DNA of 47,772 nt. It comes from Bryobacterales bacterium. Its GTDB lineage: Bacteria > Acidobacteriota > Terriglobia > Bryobacterales > Bryobacteraceae. The position numbers and the translations under genes were made by a program. The notes below the pieces were generated by a model. That model had not been told where the DNA came from, searched no databases, and was given only the letters and a program-made list of their open reading frames with translations. The stretch is taken from contig PMOK01000050.1 of the NCBI GenBank assembly GCA_003162425.1, positions 52,510 to 100,281 on the forward strand. Reading direction: 5' to 3'. Of the stretch, positions 8,447 through 17,106 are shown piece by piece (within the stretch, counting starts at the first letter, position 1; each line of letters opens with the position of its first letter).

Positions 8447-10483
8447 TCAGTGGGCCACGGAATCCAGACGTGCGCGGAACAAGGCCGGGAGTCCGATGCC
8501 ACGCTGGCAATCGCAGGCGAAAACCAATGCGCGGGAATCCGGCTCCCAGGCTGGTGAGAAGCTGTTGCAAGCCCCTTCGGTCACGGCCGCAGCCTTTCCC
8601 GTCTTGAGATTCTGAATCCAGATCTGGCGCGTGCCGCCCCGCGCGAGCGTGAACGCCAGCCAGTTTCCATCGGGCGAGATGGCGGGCTCAGTGTGATCGC
8701 CGGCATCGCGCGTGAGTTGTTCCCAGGCTCCGGCAGAGACGGTGGCGAAAATTTGAGAGCTACCGGACGGTCCCGCGGAATAAACCGTTCTTGCGCTGTC
8801 GGGAAACCACGCCACATTGTGGACTGGCGTTGGACCATTGATGGCGCCCATCATGCCGCTCCTGTAAACAATAATTCGATGCAGCCCGATAAACGCGAGG
8901 AGGCTGCCGTCTGGAGATATCGATGGATGGGAGGGTTCGAACCCGGAAGAAACCAGTTGGTGAAGCGCATTGCTTTCCCGATCGTAGACCATGATCTGAG
9001 AGTGGCCGCCGGAAACGAGTTCGAAATAGATTGGGCCGCCACCCGAGGCCACGGAGGGACGGAACGCCTGTCCGTCAAACGGGAGACTCTCGATGGTCCC
9101 GTGATTCCAATGCTTCAACAGATAGCGATTTTCCGCGATCGATTCGTATACAACGCCGTCGGAAGAAACCGTGGGAGTAGCCGAATAGATGGCGTCTTTT
9201 TCAAAGGCGACGCGTTCGAATTTCTGCGGCGGCTCGCGATGGTATCTGGCCATGCGGCGCGACGCCGAGATCGCCGATGCGACGATGATGGCGACTGCAG
9301 CGAGCGCGGCGATCGAGGGGCGAAGATTGCGCCAATAGGGGATTCCGAGAGCGATGTAGACGGCGAGGAGAACCCATACGGTCGGGAAAAATGGTTCCCA
9401 GGTGGATGGAAGCAAGATGGTGACCAAGAGATAGGCGGCGATTAACCAGACCTTGCGGCGAAGGTTGGCTTTCTCTAGCAGCAGCGCAATGGGGAGCAGC
9501 AGAATCACTGTGACGTAGAAGGCGCGGCTGGGCGAGACCAGGACTAGCATGATCAGGAACCAGGCCAGTTCGGCAGGTGTAAGGTTCTTGTCGCGAGGGA
9601 TCGCGATCAGGCAGAAGACCGGGATTGCCAACGTCACCAGCGGTTGCAGAAAAAACACTAGAGCTGGGGCGTTGATGAGCGGGCTCGGATTCAACTCCGG
9701 CTCGGCCTCGAACGGATGGCGCAGCATGTTCAAGATGGTCGGCATGCCGGCGGCGTAAGGATCCATGTGTTCGCCGGCTGCCGCGCGCGGAAGAACGTCG
9801 GTGAGGTAAAAGAGATGGTCCTTCCAGCCAAACCACGCGATGGAGCAGAGCGACAGAGCCGCACCTGCCACCAGCATTCCCGTTAGCGGCCGCCAGCGGC
9901 GCTTCCACGCGAAGTAGAAAAGGAATGGTCCGGCGTACAACTTGAGAATGAAGATGGCGCCAAGCAGCAGGCCCGCGGAAAACTCGCGGCGGCTGAATAG
10001 CAGCCAGAAGCTCACGGTCATCAGGAACAGAAGAAAGCAATAATACTGGCCGAGCTCAAAGTTTCCAGCCAGCGCATTGTGACCCGCGAGCGCCAGAATG
10101 ATCAAGCCGGGCACCGGAAGATGAGTGAGCCTGGCCAGTATCCAAATTGCTGCGGCAAGAAATAGCAGGCTGAGCGCGAGCCACACACGTTTGGCGGTCA
10201 TGGGAGGAAGGCCTGCGAGCGGCACCATCGGGAGCGCAGTCAGCGGCGTGTGCGGAATATAGCCCCCAAGCTGCAGGCCCCAGCCGGCGTAGTTCATTTG
10301 GCGCTGAAACGAAGTCCAGTCATACAGGTCGCGCAGAGGAAGGCGTTGCCTGAACATTCTCGCGGCGGTGTAGTAATTGGGGAAATCGGTCTCGATGTGA
10401 GTCCAGCCGTGGTAAAGCGGAGGAATGAGCAGGAAAACGATCGCGGCCAGAGCAGCGATCCAGAGGAGCCAGCGCCGGGCCAT
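8447..10483 (-). CDS. GT87-like membrane glycosyltransferase fused to TolB-like propeller
   Basis: 678 residues in two parts. Residues 1 to about 420 form a polytopic membrane domain of the DUF2029/GT87 type, with the early periplasmic DFPNYYTAARMF segment and repeated hydrophobic helices. GT87 enzymes use polyprenyl-phosphate sugars to modify envelope glycolipids in actinobacteria. Residues about 430-678 hold PD40-type beta-propeller blades: SHPSISPDGSLLAFIG, PAISPDGNWLAFTLARGG and FSPAWEPDSRALVF, with WFPDSARTVYSA as another blade. The propeller would face the periplasm. I know no standard GT87 with this tail. The coding frame is unbroken across the junction. ATG start at 10483. The gene overlaps nothing and is convergent with the beta-lactamase relic. 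Confidence 0.8.
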   Translation of the reverse strand: MARRWLLWIAALAAIVFLLIPPLYHGWTHIETDFPNYYTAARMFRQRLPLRDLYDWTSFQRQMNYAGWGLQLGGYIPHTPLTALPMVPLAGLPPMTAKRVWLALSLLFLAAAIWILARLTHLPVPGLIILALAGHNALAGNFELGQYYCFLLFLMTVSFWLLFSRREFSAGLLLGAIFILKLYAGPFLFYFAWKRRWRPLTGMLVAGAALSLCSIAWFGWKDHLFYLTDVLPRAAAGEHMDPYAAGMPTILNMLRHPFEAEPELNPSPLINAPALVFFLQPLVTLAIPVFCLIAIPRDKNLTPAELAWFLIMLVLVSPSRAFYVTVILLLPIALLLEKANLRRKVWLIAAYLLVTILLPSTWEPFFPTVWVLLAVYIALGIPYWRNLRPSIAALAAVAIIVASAISASRRMARYHREPPQKFERVAFEKDAIYSATPTVSSDGVVYESIAENRYLLKHWNHGTIESLPFDGQAFRPSVASGGGPIYFELVSGGHSQIMVYDRESNALHQLVSSGFEPSHPSISPDGSLLAFIGLHRIIVYRSGMMGAINGPTPVHNVAWFPDSARTVYSAGPSGSSQIFATVSAGAWEQLTRDAGDHTEPAISPDGNWLAFTLARGGTRQIWIQNLKTGKAAAVTEGACNSFSPAWEPDSRALVFACDCQRGIGLPALFRARLDSVAH

Positions 10484-10516
10484 GGACTCAGATTAGTATG
10501 GCATTTCTCTTCGCGC

Positions 10517-11307
10517 TCAAAACAAGAGCAGACCGGAGTTTCGGTAGTCGTTCTTCGCCAGAGCGGCTTCGATTTCCGAATGCAAGTTGAGCAGTTTTGG
10601 GTCGGACGATAATTCACGCAACACAACCCCCTGCAGCAGAACCGCTGGTGGACAAGTACTTGAGTGCGGAACTAGATGCGATGAAGTCGCCTGCTCGGAC
10701 AAGTTCGGCAAGCTGAACGGCGCGGGCTACGGAATCCGCCGGGAGTTCGAGCGCCCGGTCCAACGACACGCGTAACTGAATACCTACATCAATCTGATGG
10801 CGCAATTCTTGCTCAGTGAGTGAGAAATCGTGAAGGCCCGCCTCTTCAACACCTATTTGAAAGAACGCGAAAGATTCACCATTCCGCAACCACACTGCAG
10901 AGAACCGCATGTCTCCGAACCCATTGGCGGGCTGCCAGCCGTCGGTACTTGGGGATCCCTGCGGAGAAAGGAATTCATGCTGTGCGCCCGCACGCAGCAG
11001 AAACACCGTCATTCGGTCTCCTTCCTCCATTAGCGGTGGCGGCTCTGGCGAGCTCTGGGAGCGCTCGCGCAATTCCCTGAAGAGCGCAACGTCATCGGGG
11101 GGGGGCCAATTCGTCAAGGACCAGAAGCTCCCCAGGTTCCATGTCGCCCTTTATCGTTTCCACCACGCGGAAGGCCTTACCTAAGGTCGGCGTAAGGACA
11201 AGAATATCCGTGGCGTCCCAACTGCAAATGCCAACGTGGAAAAACGGCTCCTGTCCTCCGGCCAATCCATCAAAGGAACCGAGGACAACTAGCGTAGCGA
11301 TAATCAA
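10517..11307 (-). pseudogene. secreted hypothetical protein, broken by two homopolymer frameshifts
   Basis: Three consecutive frames read as one protein of about 262 residues. Frame 1 (11307 to about 11106) gives a signal peptide and GDMEPGELLVLDELA. A run of nine G (11097-11105) shifts the frame; with eight it would continue PPDDVALFRELRERS. Frame 2 reaches ALKYLSTSGSAAG and shifts at a run of five G (about 10625-10631); with four it continues VVLRELSSDPKLL to the stop at 10517. The start is TTG overlapping the DUF1697 stop (TTGA), so translation is probably coupled. Function unknown; the pattern of a secreted protein with V-x-x-x-x-x-G-D-x-x-P-G-x-x-L-x-L resembles a class of short extracytoplasmic proteins common in acidobacteria. 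Confidence 0.65.
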
Positions 11308-11855
11308 CCCCCCACCGCTTCAGCCATCTCCAGCAATTTGGTCACTGTGTTCCAGTTTCTGGCGGTACCGGACACCTTCAGCGCTCTCTCGAGTAGCGCG
11401 GGCGTCAGTTTCGATTTGCCCATGCCGTCGGCATAATAAATGTAAAGCTCGCGGCCGTCGAGATACATTTCCTCGGGACCCACCTTGATCTGAACGATCT
11501 TCTCCTTTGACTCCGCGTCCGGCTCGCCGGTTAGGAAACTGACCAACAGTCTGTTCGGCTCAATGCCGGATCGTTTCGCAAATGGGTTTCGTCGGATGAC
11601 ATCTTTCAGTTCAGCCGAAGAACGAAGCACAACACCGGTGCGAAATCCAAAACTCCTTTCGATCGCATCCTCGATCCGCTTTTGAAGACGGACCAGGTCC
11701 TTGGCATCGGTGCGGAAAACGACGTTCCCGCTCTGGACGTAAGTTTGTGCGCCACGCAAACCTAGCGACTCGTAGAGTTCACGGAGTGCATCCATCTTGA
11801 CCATGTTGTGTCCGGCTACATTGACGGCACGCAGCAGAGAGATGATCGCAGCCAT
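11304..11855 (-). CDS. DUF1697 family protein
   Basis: 183 residues matching the DUF1697 family across its length: the opening ISLLRAVNVAGHNMVKMDALRELYESLGL, the signature TYVQSGNVVF, and the C-terminal region with KSKLTPALLERALKVSGTARNWNTVTKLLEM, all typical. It is a cytoplasmic protein of about the usual size whose biochemical role is unknown. It starts 2 nt after the stop of the upstream FG-GAP gene and its stop overlaps the TTG of the broken secreted-protein gene, so three genes appear to form one transcript. Confidence 0.9.
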   Translation of the reverse strand: MAAIISLLRAVNVAGHNMVKMDALRELYESLGLRGAQTYVQSGNVVFRTDAKDLVRLQKRIEDAIERSFGFRTGVVLRSSAELKDVIRRNPFAKRSGIEPNRLLVSFLTGEPDAESKEKIVQIKVGPEEMYLDGRELYIYYADGMGKSKLTPALLERALKVSGTARNWNTVTKLLEMAEAVGG

Positions 11856-11857
11856 AA

Positions 11858-13696
11858 TTACTGAATGTTGATTAGAACGGCGTTGGAAGCATGGCCCTCG
11901 GCCGTCACGATGACTTCGGATTGGCCGCTGCCTTTCAACGAGAGCGGCAAGGCGACATTGATTTGGTCGAGGCCGAGAAACGCCGGCTGCGGCCCCGCAA
12001 ACTGCACAGGAACGCTAACTCCATGGATGGTGCAACTGACGCTGGACGCACCTCCTGCGCCTCGAATTCCCGTGCCGAAAAAAGAAACTACCACCTGCGC
12101 ATTCGCGCTTAGAACGATGGGCACTGTTGAGCAAACCAGTTCGCATTGGTATACGGCCACTGGAGTCTGCACATTCGAACCGCTCACGCTGACGGCGGTG
12201 GCTGCCGCAGGTCCCGTTCCGCTCGAATCCGCGCTGAAAAGAGACGGAGCTACGGGACTGATGGTGACGTATTCCACCATCGCTGACGCTGTTCCGTTCA
12301 GGATGGTGAGCGTGGCCGCGCCCGCATGCGTGCCGGCTGGGATCTGAAAATTGATTTGACTGGGTGCAGGCGAAGCGAACAATAAAGGCGCTAGCCGCGA
12401 GACGCCTTCGCTGTCCTGGACGTTAATCATAAGTCCGGCCAGCGTAGTCGGAACCGGCAGGCCGGCGGAACCACCGAAGCCTGAGATGCCAGGAGCGTAA
12501 GCGGAGACAAGCGATTCCGGTGCCAGTCCCGGACTTCCGTCTGCCGCCGAAACGCTTGTGAACGATGACAATCCCTTGGGAAAGCCATTTATAAGGAGCG
12601 AAGCGAACGGAGAGCCGTTGTTCGCGACTGCCAGATCCAACTTCCCGTTACCGGTGAAGTCGGCGGCCACAACACCAACGGCATTGTTTCCAGCGCCCAA
12701 TGGAATCGCGGCTCGAAATGTGCCGTCCCCATTTCCGAGCAGCAGCGATACGTCGTTCTGCAACGGAACTTCGAAGTTATTCGCGACGGCGATATCCAAT
12801 TTGCCATCGGAGTTGAAGTCGCCGAGAGTGACCGCGAATGCGCCTCGTCCAGCCGCCAGACTGGTGGCTGGCTGGAAAGTGCCGTCGCCTTTTCCAAGCA
12901 GCACGTACACGCTAGCGGCGTTAAGGTTAGCTACCGCAAGATCGGCGTGCTTGTCTCCGTTGAAATCGCCGGAGGCAATTCCTACAAGCGTGCCCGTAAG
13001 AGCGATGGATTGGGGAGTTCCGAAAGTTCCATCGCCAGCGCCTAGCAGCAGCCAGACGGTGTTGTTGTTGTCGGCAATCGCCAAATCAGGCTTCCCGTCC
13101 CCGTTGAAGTCAGCCGCGGTGATTCCGACCAGCGCCATGCCTAAGGACTGAGTGGAAGCGGCTCCAAAAGTGCCGTCTCCATGTCCAAGCAATATAGAAA
13201 GCGAGCCTGGCGATTGATTGGAGACTGCAAGGTCGAGCTTGCCATCGCCGTTGAAATCTGCAGCCACGATGCCACCCACCGCACCACCGGCTGGATAACT
13301 GACCGCTTTCTGGAACGTGCCATCTCCGTTTCCCAGCAGGACCGAGAGATCTTTGGATTCCGTTTGTCCCGTAATCAAGTCAATCTTTCCATCTCCGTTG
13401 AAATCGCCAGCGATCATGGCGAAGACAGCCGTGCCGACGGCGAAACTCTTCGGTGGCTGGAATGTTCCGTCGCCGTTGTTCAGGTAAATCACGACTTGAT
13501 CGTTCGGAAAACCGCCCATCGAGGCAACCGCAATGTCAATCTTGTGGTCGCCATTAAAATCGGCCGCGACTACCGCCCCTGGCAACAAGGGCGATGGAAC
13601 TGCAAGATTGACGAGTTGGTAGGTTGGACTCTGTGCCAAAGCAAGCACAGAGATGCAGAAGGCCATACACGCCGACACCAGGAACTTAGGCTTCAC
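11858..13696 (-). CDS. secreted FG-GAP/VCBS repeat protein with TIGR03437-type C-terminus
   Basis: 612 residues. Signal peptide at 1-21. Seven FG-GAP/VCBS-type repeats follow (about 40-375), each with a calcium-binding-like D-F-N-G-D-G-K-x-D-L/I-A motif; one copy reads DFTGNGKLDLAV and one GDFNGDKHADLAV. These repeats form integrin-like beta-propellers. The C-terminal 200 residues (from about GLAPESLVSAYAPGISGFGG) match the domain called TIGR03437 from Solibacter, which ends secreted proteins there: APLLFASPAPSQINFQIP and VVVSFFGTGIRGAGG are recognisable. Start GTG 13696, with GGAGG 7 nt upstream. It is divergent from the hydrolase at 13838 and leads the DUF1697 operon. Its role outside the cell is unknown; attachment or carbohydrate binding is conceivable. 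Confidence 0.88.
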   Translation of the reverse strand: MKPKFLVSACMAFCISVLALAQSPTYQLVNLAVPSPLLPGAVVAADFNGDHKIDIAVASMGGFPNDQVVIYLNNGDGTFQPPKSFAVGTAVFAMIAGDFNGDGKIDLITGQTESKDLSVLLGNGDGTFQKAVSYPAGGAVGGIVAADFNGDGKLDLAVSNQSPGSLSILLGHGDGTFGAASTQSLGMALVGITAADFNGDGKPDLAIADNNNTVWLLLGAGDGTFGTPQSIALTGTLVGIASGDFNGDKHADLAVANLNAASVYVLLGKGDGTFQPATSLAAGRGAFAVTLGDFNSDGKLDIAVANNFEVPLQNDVSLLLGNGDGTFRAAIPLGAGNNAVGVVAADFTGNGKLDLAVANNGSPFASLLINGFPKGLSSFTSVSAADGSPGLAPESLVSAYAPGISGFGGSAGLPVPTTLAGLMINVQDSEGVSRLAPLLFASPAPSQINFQIPAGTHAGAATLTILNGTASAMVEYVTISPVAPSLFSADSSGTGPAAATAVSVSGSNVQTPVAVYQCELVCSTVPIVLSANAQVVVSFFGTGIRGAGGASSVSCTIHGVSVPVQFAGPQPAFLGLDQINVALPLSLKGSGQSEVIVTAEGHASNAVLINIQ

Positions 13697-13754
13697 CTTG
13701 TTGCCTCCCGCACTCTACGATACCTTAGGAGGATACTTCGAGAACGCGACGAAT

Positions 13755-13831
13755 GTCCCCTTGCTGACGCGCGGGGCTACAATTCGGAGTACGATACAGT
13801 TCGATGTAGCCCCGCGCGTAAGCAAGGGGAC
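13755..13831. repeat. 27-bp inverted repeat element, copy 2
   Basis: Arms 13755-13781 and 13805-13831, separated by 23 nt, are the same family as the element at 1642-1732. It sits in the 141-nt region between two divergent genes. The right arm supplies AAGGGGA (13824-13830), 7 nt before the ATG of the hydrolase at 13838, so the element appears to provide that gene's ribosome binding site. Confidence 0.85.
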
Positions 13832-13837
13832 ACGCCG

Positions 13838-15496
13838 ATGCGATTCAGCAGGAGAGCATTTCTGGCGGGCGCCAGCGCGCTGAGTTTGCCGCGCCCCTCG
13901 AAGGCACAGCAAATCGAAGCGGCCGTGCACTGTTCCGTGGAATGGGCCTTCACTAGCGCGAAGTCGTACAGCAATCCTTTTTCAGACGTGGATTTGGACG
14001 TGATCGTGCGCGATCCGGACGGTATCGAATTGCGGATTCCAGCGTTTTGGTCCGGTGCGCAGAGCTGGCGTGTCCGATATTCGCCGGCAAAGATCGGGAC
14101 ACATACGTGGCGCACGGTTTCCACAGATCCCTCCAACACGGGTCTCGACGATCAGCAGGGAACGATAGTAGCGGCTCCCTATGCTGGCGCCAATCCACTT
14201 TACCGGCACGGTCCGCTGAGAGTAGCCGACGATCATCGTCACTTCGAACATGCTGACGGCACGCCCTTCTTCTGGCTGGCGGACACTTGGTGGATGGGAT
14301 TGGTGAAGCGGCTGAGGTGGCCTGAAGATTTCCAACTGCTGGCAGCGGACCGGCAGCGTAAGGGATTCACCGTGATTCAGATCGTCGCGGGACTGTACCC
14401 CGATATGCCGGAGCGCGATCCGCGTGGAGCGAATGAGGCTGGCTTCCCTTACGATGCAGGCTACTCCGAAATCAATCCTGCTTATTTCGATCGGGCGGAT
14501 GTGCGCATCCGGCATCTGGCGGAGAACAATCTCGTTCCCTGCATCGTGGGTTGTTGGGGCTATTACCTTACGATTCTCGGCGTCGAAAAAATGAAAAGGC
14601 ACTGGCGTTATCTGGTGGCCCGGTGGGGCGCCTATCCGGCGGTGTGGTGCCTGGCCGGAGAGGGAACCATGCCTTACTATCTTTCGAAGCAGCCCGAGCG
14701 CGATTCCGCGATGCAGAAGGCCGGTTGGACGGAGCTCGGGAAATACGTTCGATCCATCAGCGCTAACAAGAATCCGATCACCATTCATCCGTCCTCGAGC
14801 GCGCGAACCACGGTGGAGGATCCTGCGGTGCTGGATTTCGATATGTTGCAAACGGGGCATTCGGATCGCGAGAGCATTCCCAACACCGTGAACAAAGTCA
14901 CGCGATCGTACGCGGCGGTTCCTGTGATGCCAGTGGTGAATGGCGAAGTCTGTTACGAGGGAATCCAGGAAGCCAGCCGTCAGGAAGTGCAGCGTTTCAT
15001 GTTCTGGGCATGCGTGTTGAGCGGCGCCGCGGGACACACTTATGGGGCGAACGGCATCTGGCAGGTCAATACTCCGGAGCAGCCCTTCGGCGCTTCGCCG
15101 CACGGAAGAAGCTGGGGCGACACTCCTTGGCAGACGGCGTATCAATTGCCGGGCTCCGCGCAACTCGGCATGGCGAAGGGGCTGCTCGCGAAGTATCCGT
15201 GGTGGCGCATGGAGCCGCGCCCGGAATGGATTGAACCGCACTGGTCGGAGCAGAATTACATGCAACCCTATGGGGCAGGGATTCCTGGCGAGCTGAGAAT
15301 ATTCTATTTTCCGCGGACCGGAAGCGTGAATCACAAGATTGTGCAGCTTGAGCCTGGAGTGCGCTACCGGGCCCTTTGGTGGAATCCGGTGAGTGGCAAG
15401 GAAACTGATCTCGGTACGATAACCGGTGCGGCCGAATGGCATCCGCCCGCACCGCCGATTTTCCAGGATTATGTTTTGGTGATGGAGAAGGCGTGA
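13838..15496 (+). CDS. secreted DUF5060/DUF4038 glycoside hydrolase-like protein
   Basis: 552 residues. The start is placed at ATG 13838 because a twin-arginine signal (MRFSRRAFLAGASALSLP) begins there; an open frame extends upstream to 13181 but runs antisense through the FG-GAP gene. After the signal come a DUF5060-type domain (about 25-105, ending near WRVRYSPAKIGTHTW), then the DUF4038 domain (about 120-440) with the characteristic PFFWLADTWWMGLVKRLRWPEDF and GCWGYYL, and a C-terminal beta-domain resembling the putative collagen-binding domain found in this family (FPRTGSVNHKIVQL, RALWWNPVSGKE). Characterised relatives of the DUF4038 class include apiosidases (GH140) that debranch pectin. 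The substrate here is not determined. Tat export implies folding before export. Isolated from its upstream neighbour by a repeat. Confidence 0.88.
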   Translation: MRFSRRAFLAGASALSLPRPSKAQQIEAAVHCSVEWAFTSAKSYSNPFSDVDLDVIVRDPDGIELRIPAFWSGAQSWRVRYSPAKIGTHTWRTVSTDPSNTGLDDQQGTIVAAPYAGANPLYRHGPLRVADDHRHFEHADGTPFFWLADTWWMGLVKRLRWPEDFQLLAADRQRKGFTVIQIVAGLYPDMPERDPRGANEAGFPYDAGYSEINPAYFDRADVRIRHLAENNLVPCIVGCWGYYLTILGVEKMKRHWRYLVARWGAYPAVWCLAGEGTMPYYLSKQPERDSAMQKAGWTELGKYVRSISANKNPITIHPSSSARTTVEDPAVLDFDMLQTGHSDRESIPNTVNKVTRSYAAVPVMPVVNGEVCYEGIQEASRQEVQRFMFWACVLSGAAGHTYGANGIWQVNTPEQPFGASPHGRSWGDTPWQTAYQLPGSAQLGMAKGLLAKYPWWRMEPRPEWIEPHWSEQNYMQPYGAGIPGELRIFYFPRTGSVNHKIVQLEPGVRYRALWWNPVSGKETDLGTITGAAEWHPPAPPIFQDYVLVMEKA

Positions 15497-15533
15497 AGGA
15501 CCGACTCCGTTGAAAATCCCGCTCGGTTGAAAA

Positions 15534-16784
15534 TCATGCGTGGGCTGGCTGGATTGGTGTGAGACTGACTTGGTAACCGAGGCGGCGTAGACCCCGAGCC
15601 AGCTTCTGGGCACGGCGAAGCTTGGCCTTGGGATTGGTCTCCTCACCTTGTTCGACGAAGCGAACCTGCCTATTTAGAATCAGCCAGACCAATCTAGTAA
15701 GCCGGTGAGCGACCACCCAGACTGCGCCCTGATAGCCCAGCTTGCCGACAAAACGGCGGAATATGTTCTGGAAGTGAGACCCCTTTTTCTTGATGGCTGC
15801 GTTGGCCGCCTGATTCAGAAGCCTACGGGCGAATTTGTTGCCCTTGGGCGAACGAGAACTATGGTTCTCCTCGGCAGTCACGTTGCTGCCCGGGCAGGTT
15901 CCCACCCAGGAGCTGAACTGGCCCGCCGAAGGGAACGCGTCTGCCAGCACCCCGACTTCAGCAATCAGCTGCTGGGCCGAGTCCACACCAAAACCACTCA
16001 CCTCGGCCAACCGCTGCACCGCTTCCTCATACGGTTTCAGAGCTTGGGCGACCAGCCGATCCAGATCCGCGATTTGCCGATCCATCAATTCCACATGCTC
16101 CCAATACAGCTTTAACATGCTGATATGCGTCGGGGTAGGGTTGCCCCGCAAGGCGTCCGCCAGTTCCTCCTGGCTGCACTTCAACCTCTCGTCCCCCAAT
16201 TGCGCCAGCCGGTTGGGGTCGGTTTCTCCCTCCGACAACGCTTTGAGAATCCGCCTTCCACTGACCCCCAACAAATCGCTGATCACGCTGTCTAATTTGA
16301 TCTGCATTTCTTCCAGCAACGCTTCCATTCGATTCCGGATCCTGATCCGCTCCCGCACCAGTTGCTGTTTGCCCCGCGTCATGATTCTCCATAACCGCTG
16401 CTCCGGCTCCGGCACGTAGCTCAGGCTCAGCTCACCAGCCAGTAGCCGGCGCGCCAGCCGTTTGGCGTCTTTGAAATCGTGCTTGCGCCCGCGCGGCGCC
16501 CGGTTGGATTGCGCCTGCGCCAGATGCAGCTTCTGAAAATGCGGCTCCAGTTCCAGCCAGATCGGTTTCCAGTACTGCGCCGTCGATTCCATGACAATTT
16601 CGGTGACCCCTTGCCGCTGCAGCCAACTCACCAGGTGCTGGCGTTCCAGTGCGCCAGTTCCGAATTGCCGGCAGGTAAACTCCAACGCTTCCCCCGCCGC
16701 ATCTGCTACCTCGGCTGCGGCTGTGGCCACCACTACCATCAATACTTTCTTGTGTATGTCGATCGCTGCTATTCTATAGGTCAT
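15534..16784 (-). CDS. IS110-family transposase (DEDD)
   Basis: A 416-residue IS110-family recombinase. The N-terminal DEDD-type catalytic domain shows AIDIHKK (D9), the glutamate in VMESTAQYW, and K-H-D-x-K-D-A-K-R-L-A. The C-terminal transposase-20-type domain shows LAEVSGFG...AQQLIAEVG and FSSWVGTCPGSNVTAEENHSSRSPKGNKFARRLLNQAANA, including the nucleophile serine region S-x-G. Start ATG 16784 with AGGAA 7 nt upstream. The gene looks intact and full length. IS110 elements usually lack terminal repeats and target duplications, so I could not place the ends. It is inserted between the DUF4038 gene and the TonB receptor, close to both ends. Confidence 0.95.
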   Translation of the reverse strand: MTYRIAAIDIHKKVLMVVVATAAAEVADAAGEALEFTCRQFGTGALERQHLVSWLQRQGVTEIVMESTAQYWKPIWLELEPHFQKLHLAQAQSNRAPRGRKHDFKDAKRLARRLLAGELSLSYVPEPEQRLWRIMTRGKQQLVRERIRIRNRMEALLEEMQIKLDSVISDLLGVSGRRILKALSEGETDPNRLAQLGDERLKCSQEELADALRGNPTPTHISMLKLYWEHVELMDRQIADLDRLVAQALKPYEEAVQRLAEVSGFGVDSAQQLIAEVGVLADAFPSAGQFSSWVGTCPGSNVTAEENHSSRSPKGNKFARRLLNQAANAAIKKKGSHFQNIFRRFVGKLGYQGAVWVVAHRLTRLVWLILNRQVRFVEQGEETNPKAKLRRAQKLARGLRRLGYQVSLTPIQPAHA

Positions 16785-17040
16785 TCGCGTTTCCTTTCGC
16801 CGGGGAAGGGCAGAACGCGCGCCTGAATTGCATACGCTCCGTTGCGGGCTATCGTCCTTCCTCGCGAAAGGAAAATTCCCATTTATTGGTCCAAATAAGC
16901 GCGTCCCGGATCAAACTCCCTTGCGGTCTCAACCCATCCAGAGTCGGTACGATCTCGGCCACTCCCCAGACTTACCGAGGATAGCGCTCTCCAAGATTTT
17001 CATCACCTTTGGTGAGCCGCAGGCCCATGCCAACTCCCTC
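16785..17040 (-). ncRNA. candidate IS110 bridge-RNA region
   Basis: IS110-type elements encode a structured guide (bridge) RNA in the non-coding end next to the transposase start. This region, directly 5' of the transposase, is about 256 nt long and non-coding in all frames. It holds possible stem sequences such as TTTCCTTTCGCC... at 16792 with GCGAAAGGAAAA at 16863. No bridge-RNA consensus was matched; the call rests on position and family knowledge. Confidence 0.35.
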
Positions 17041-17044
17041 ACGG

Positions 17045-17082
17045 TCGCGGTTCGGTTACGAACGAACGTTACCGAACCGCGA
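17045..17082. repeat. 12-bp perfect palindrome downstream of TonB receptor
   Basis: TCGCGGTTCGGT (17045-17056) and ACCGAACCGCGA (17071-17082) are perfect inverted repeats with a 14-nt loop. It lies 24 nt past the stop of the leftward receptor gene. There is no T-tract, so it is more a REP-like palindrome than a classical terminator, although it could stabilise the mRNA 3' end. Confidence 0.75.
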
Positions 17083-17106
17083 GCGTAAGCGACCGGTTGT
17101 CGCAAG

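Larger units (their letters stand above)
15500..17040 (-). mobile_element. IS110-family insertion sequence, ends approximate
   Basis: The element must contain the transposase gene (15534-16784) and, in this family, non-coding flanks. The 322 nt upstream of the transposase (to 17106) have no gene; the right side is limited by the palindrome at 17045-17082 and the receptor stop at 17107. On the left, about 37 nt separate the transposase stop from the hydrolase stop, in which GTTGAAAATC occurs twice (near 15511 and 15526). Exact ends need alignment to other copies. Confidence 0.55.

Noticed and set aside
13181..13837. A 219-codon upstream extension of the hydrolase frame
   Set aside because: It is antisense to the FG-GAP gene, and the twin-arginine signal at 13838 with its ribosome site marks the true start.
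13982..15646. A 554-codon antisense frame across the DUF4038 gene
   Set aside because: Composition is Arg/His/Pro-rich with no domain; it mirrors the codon bias of the real gene.
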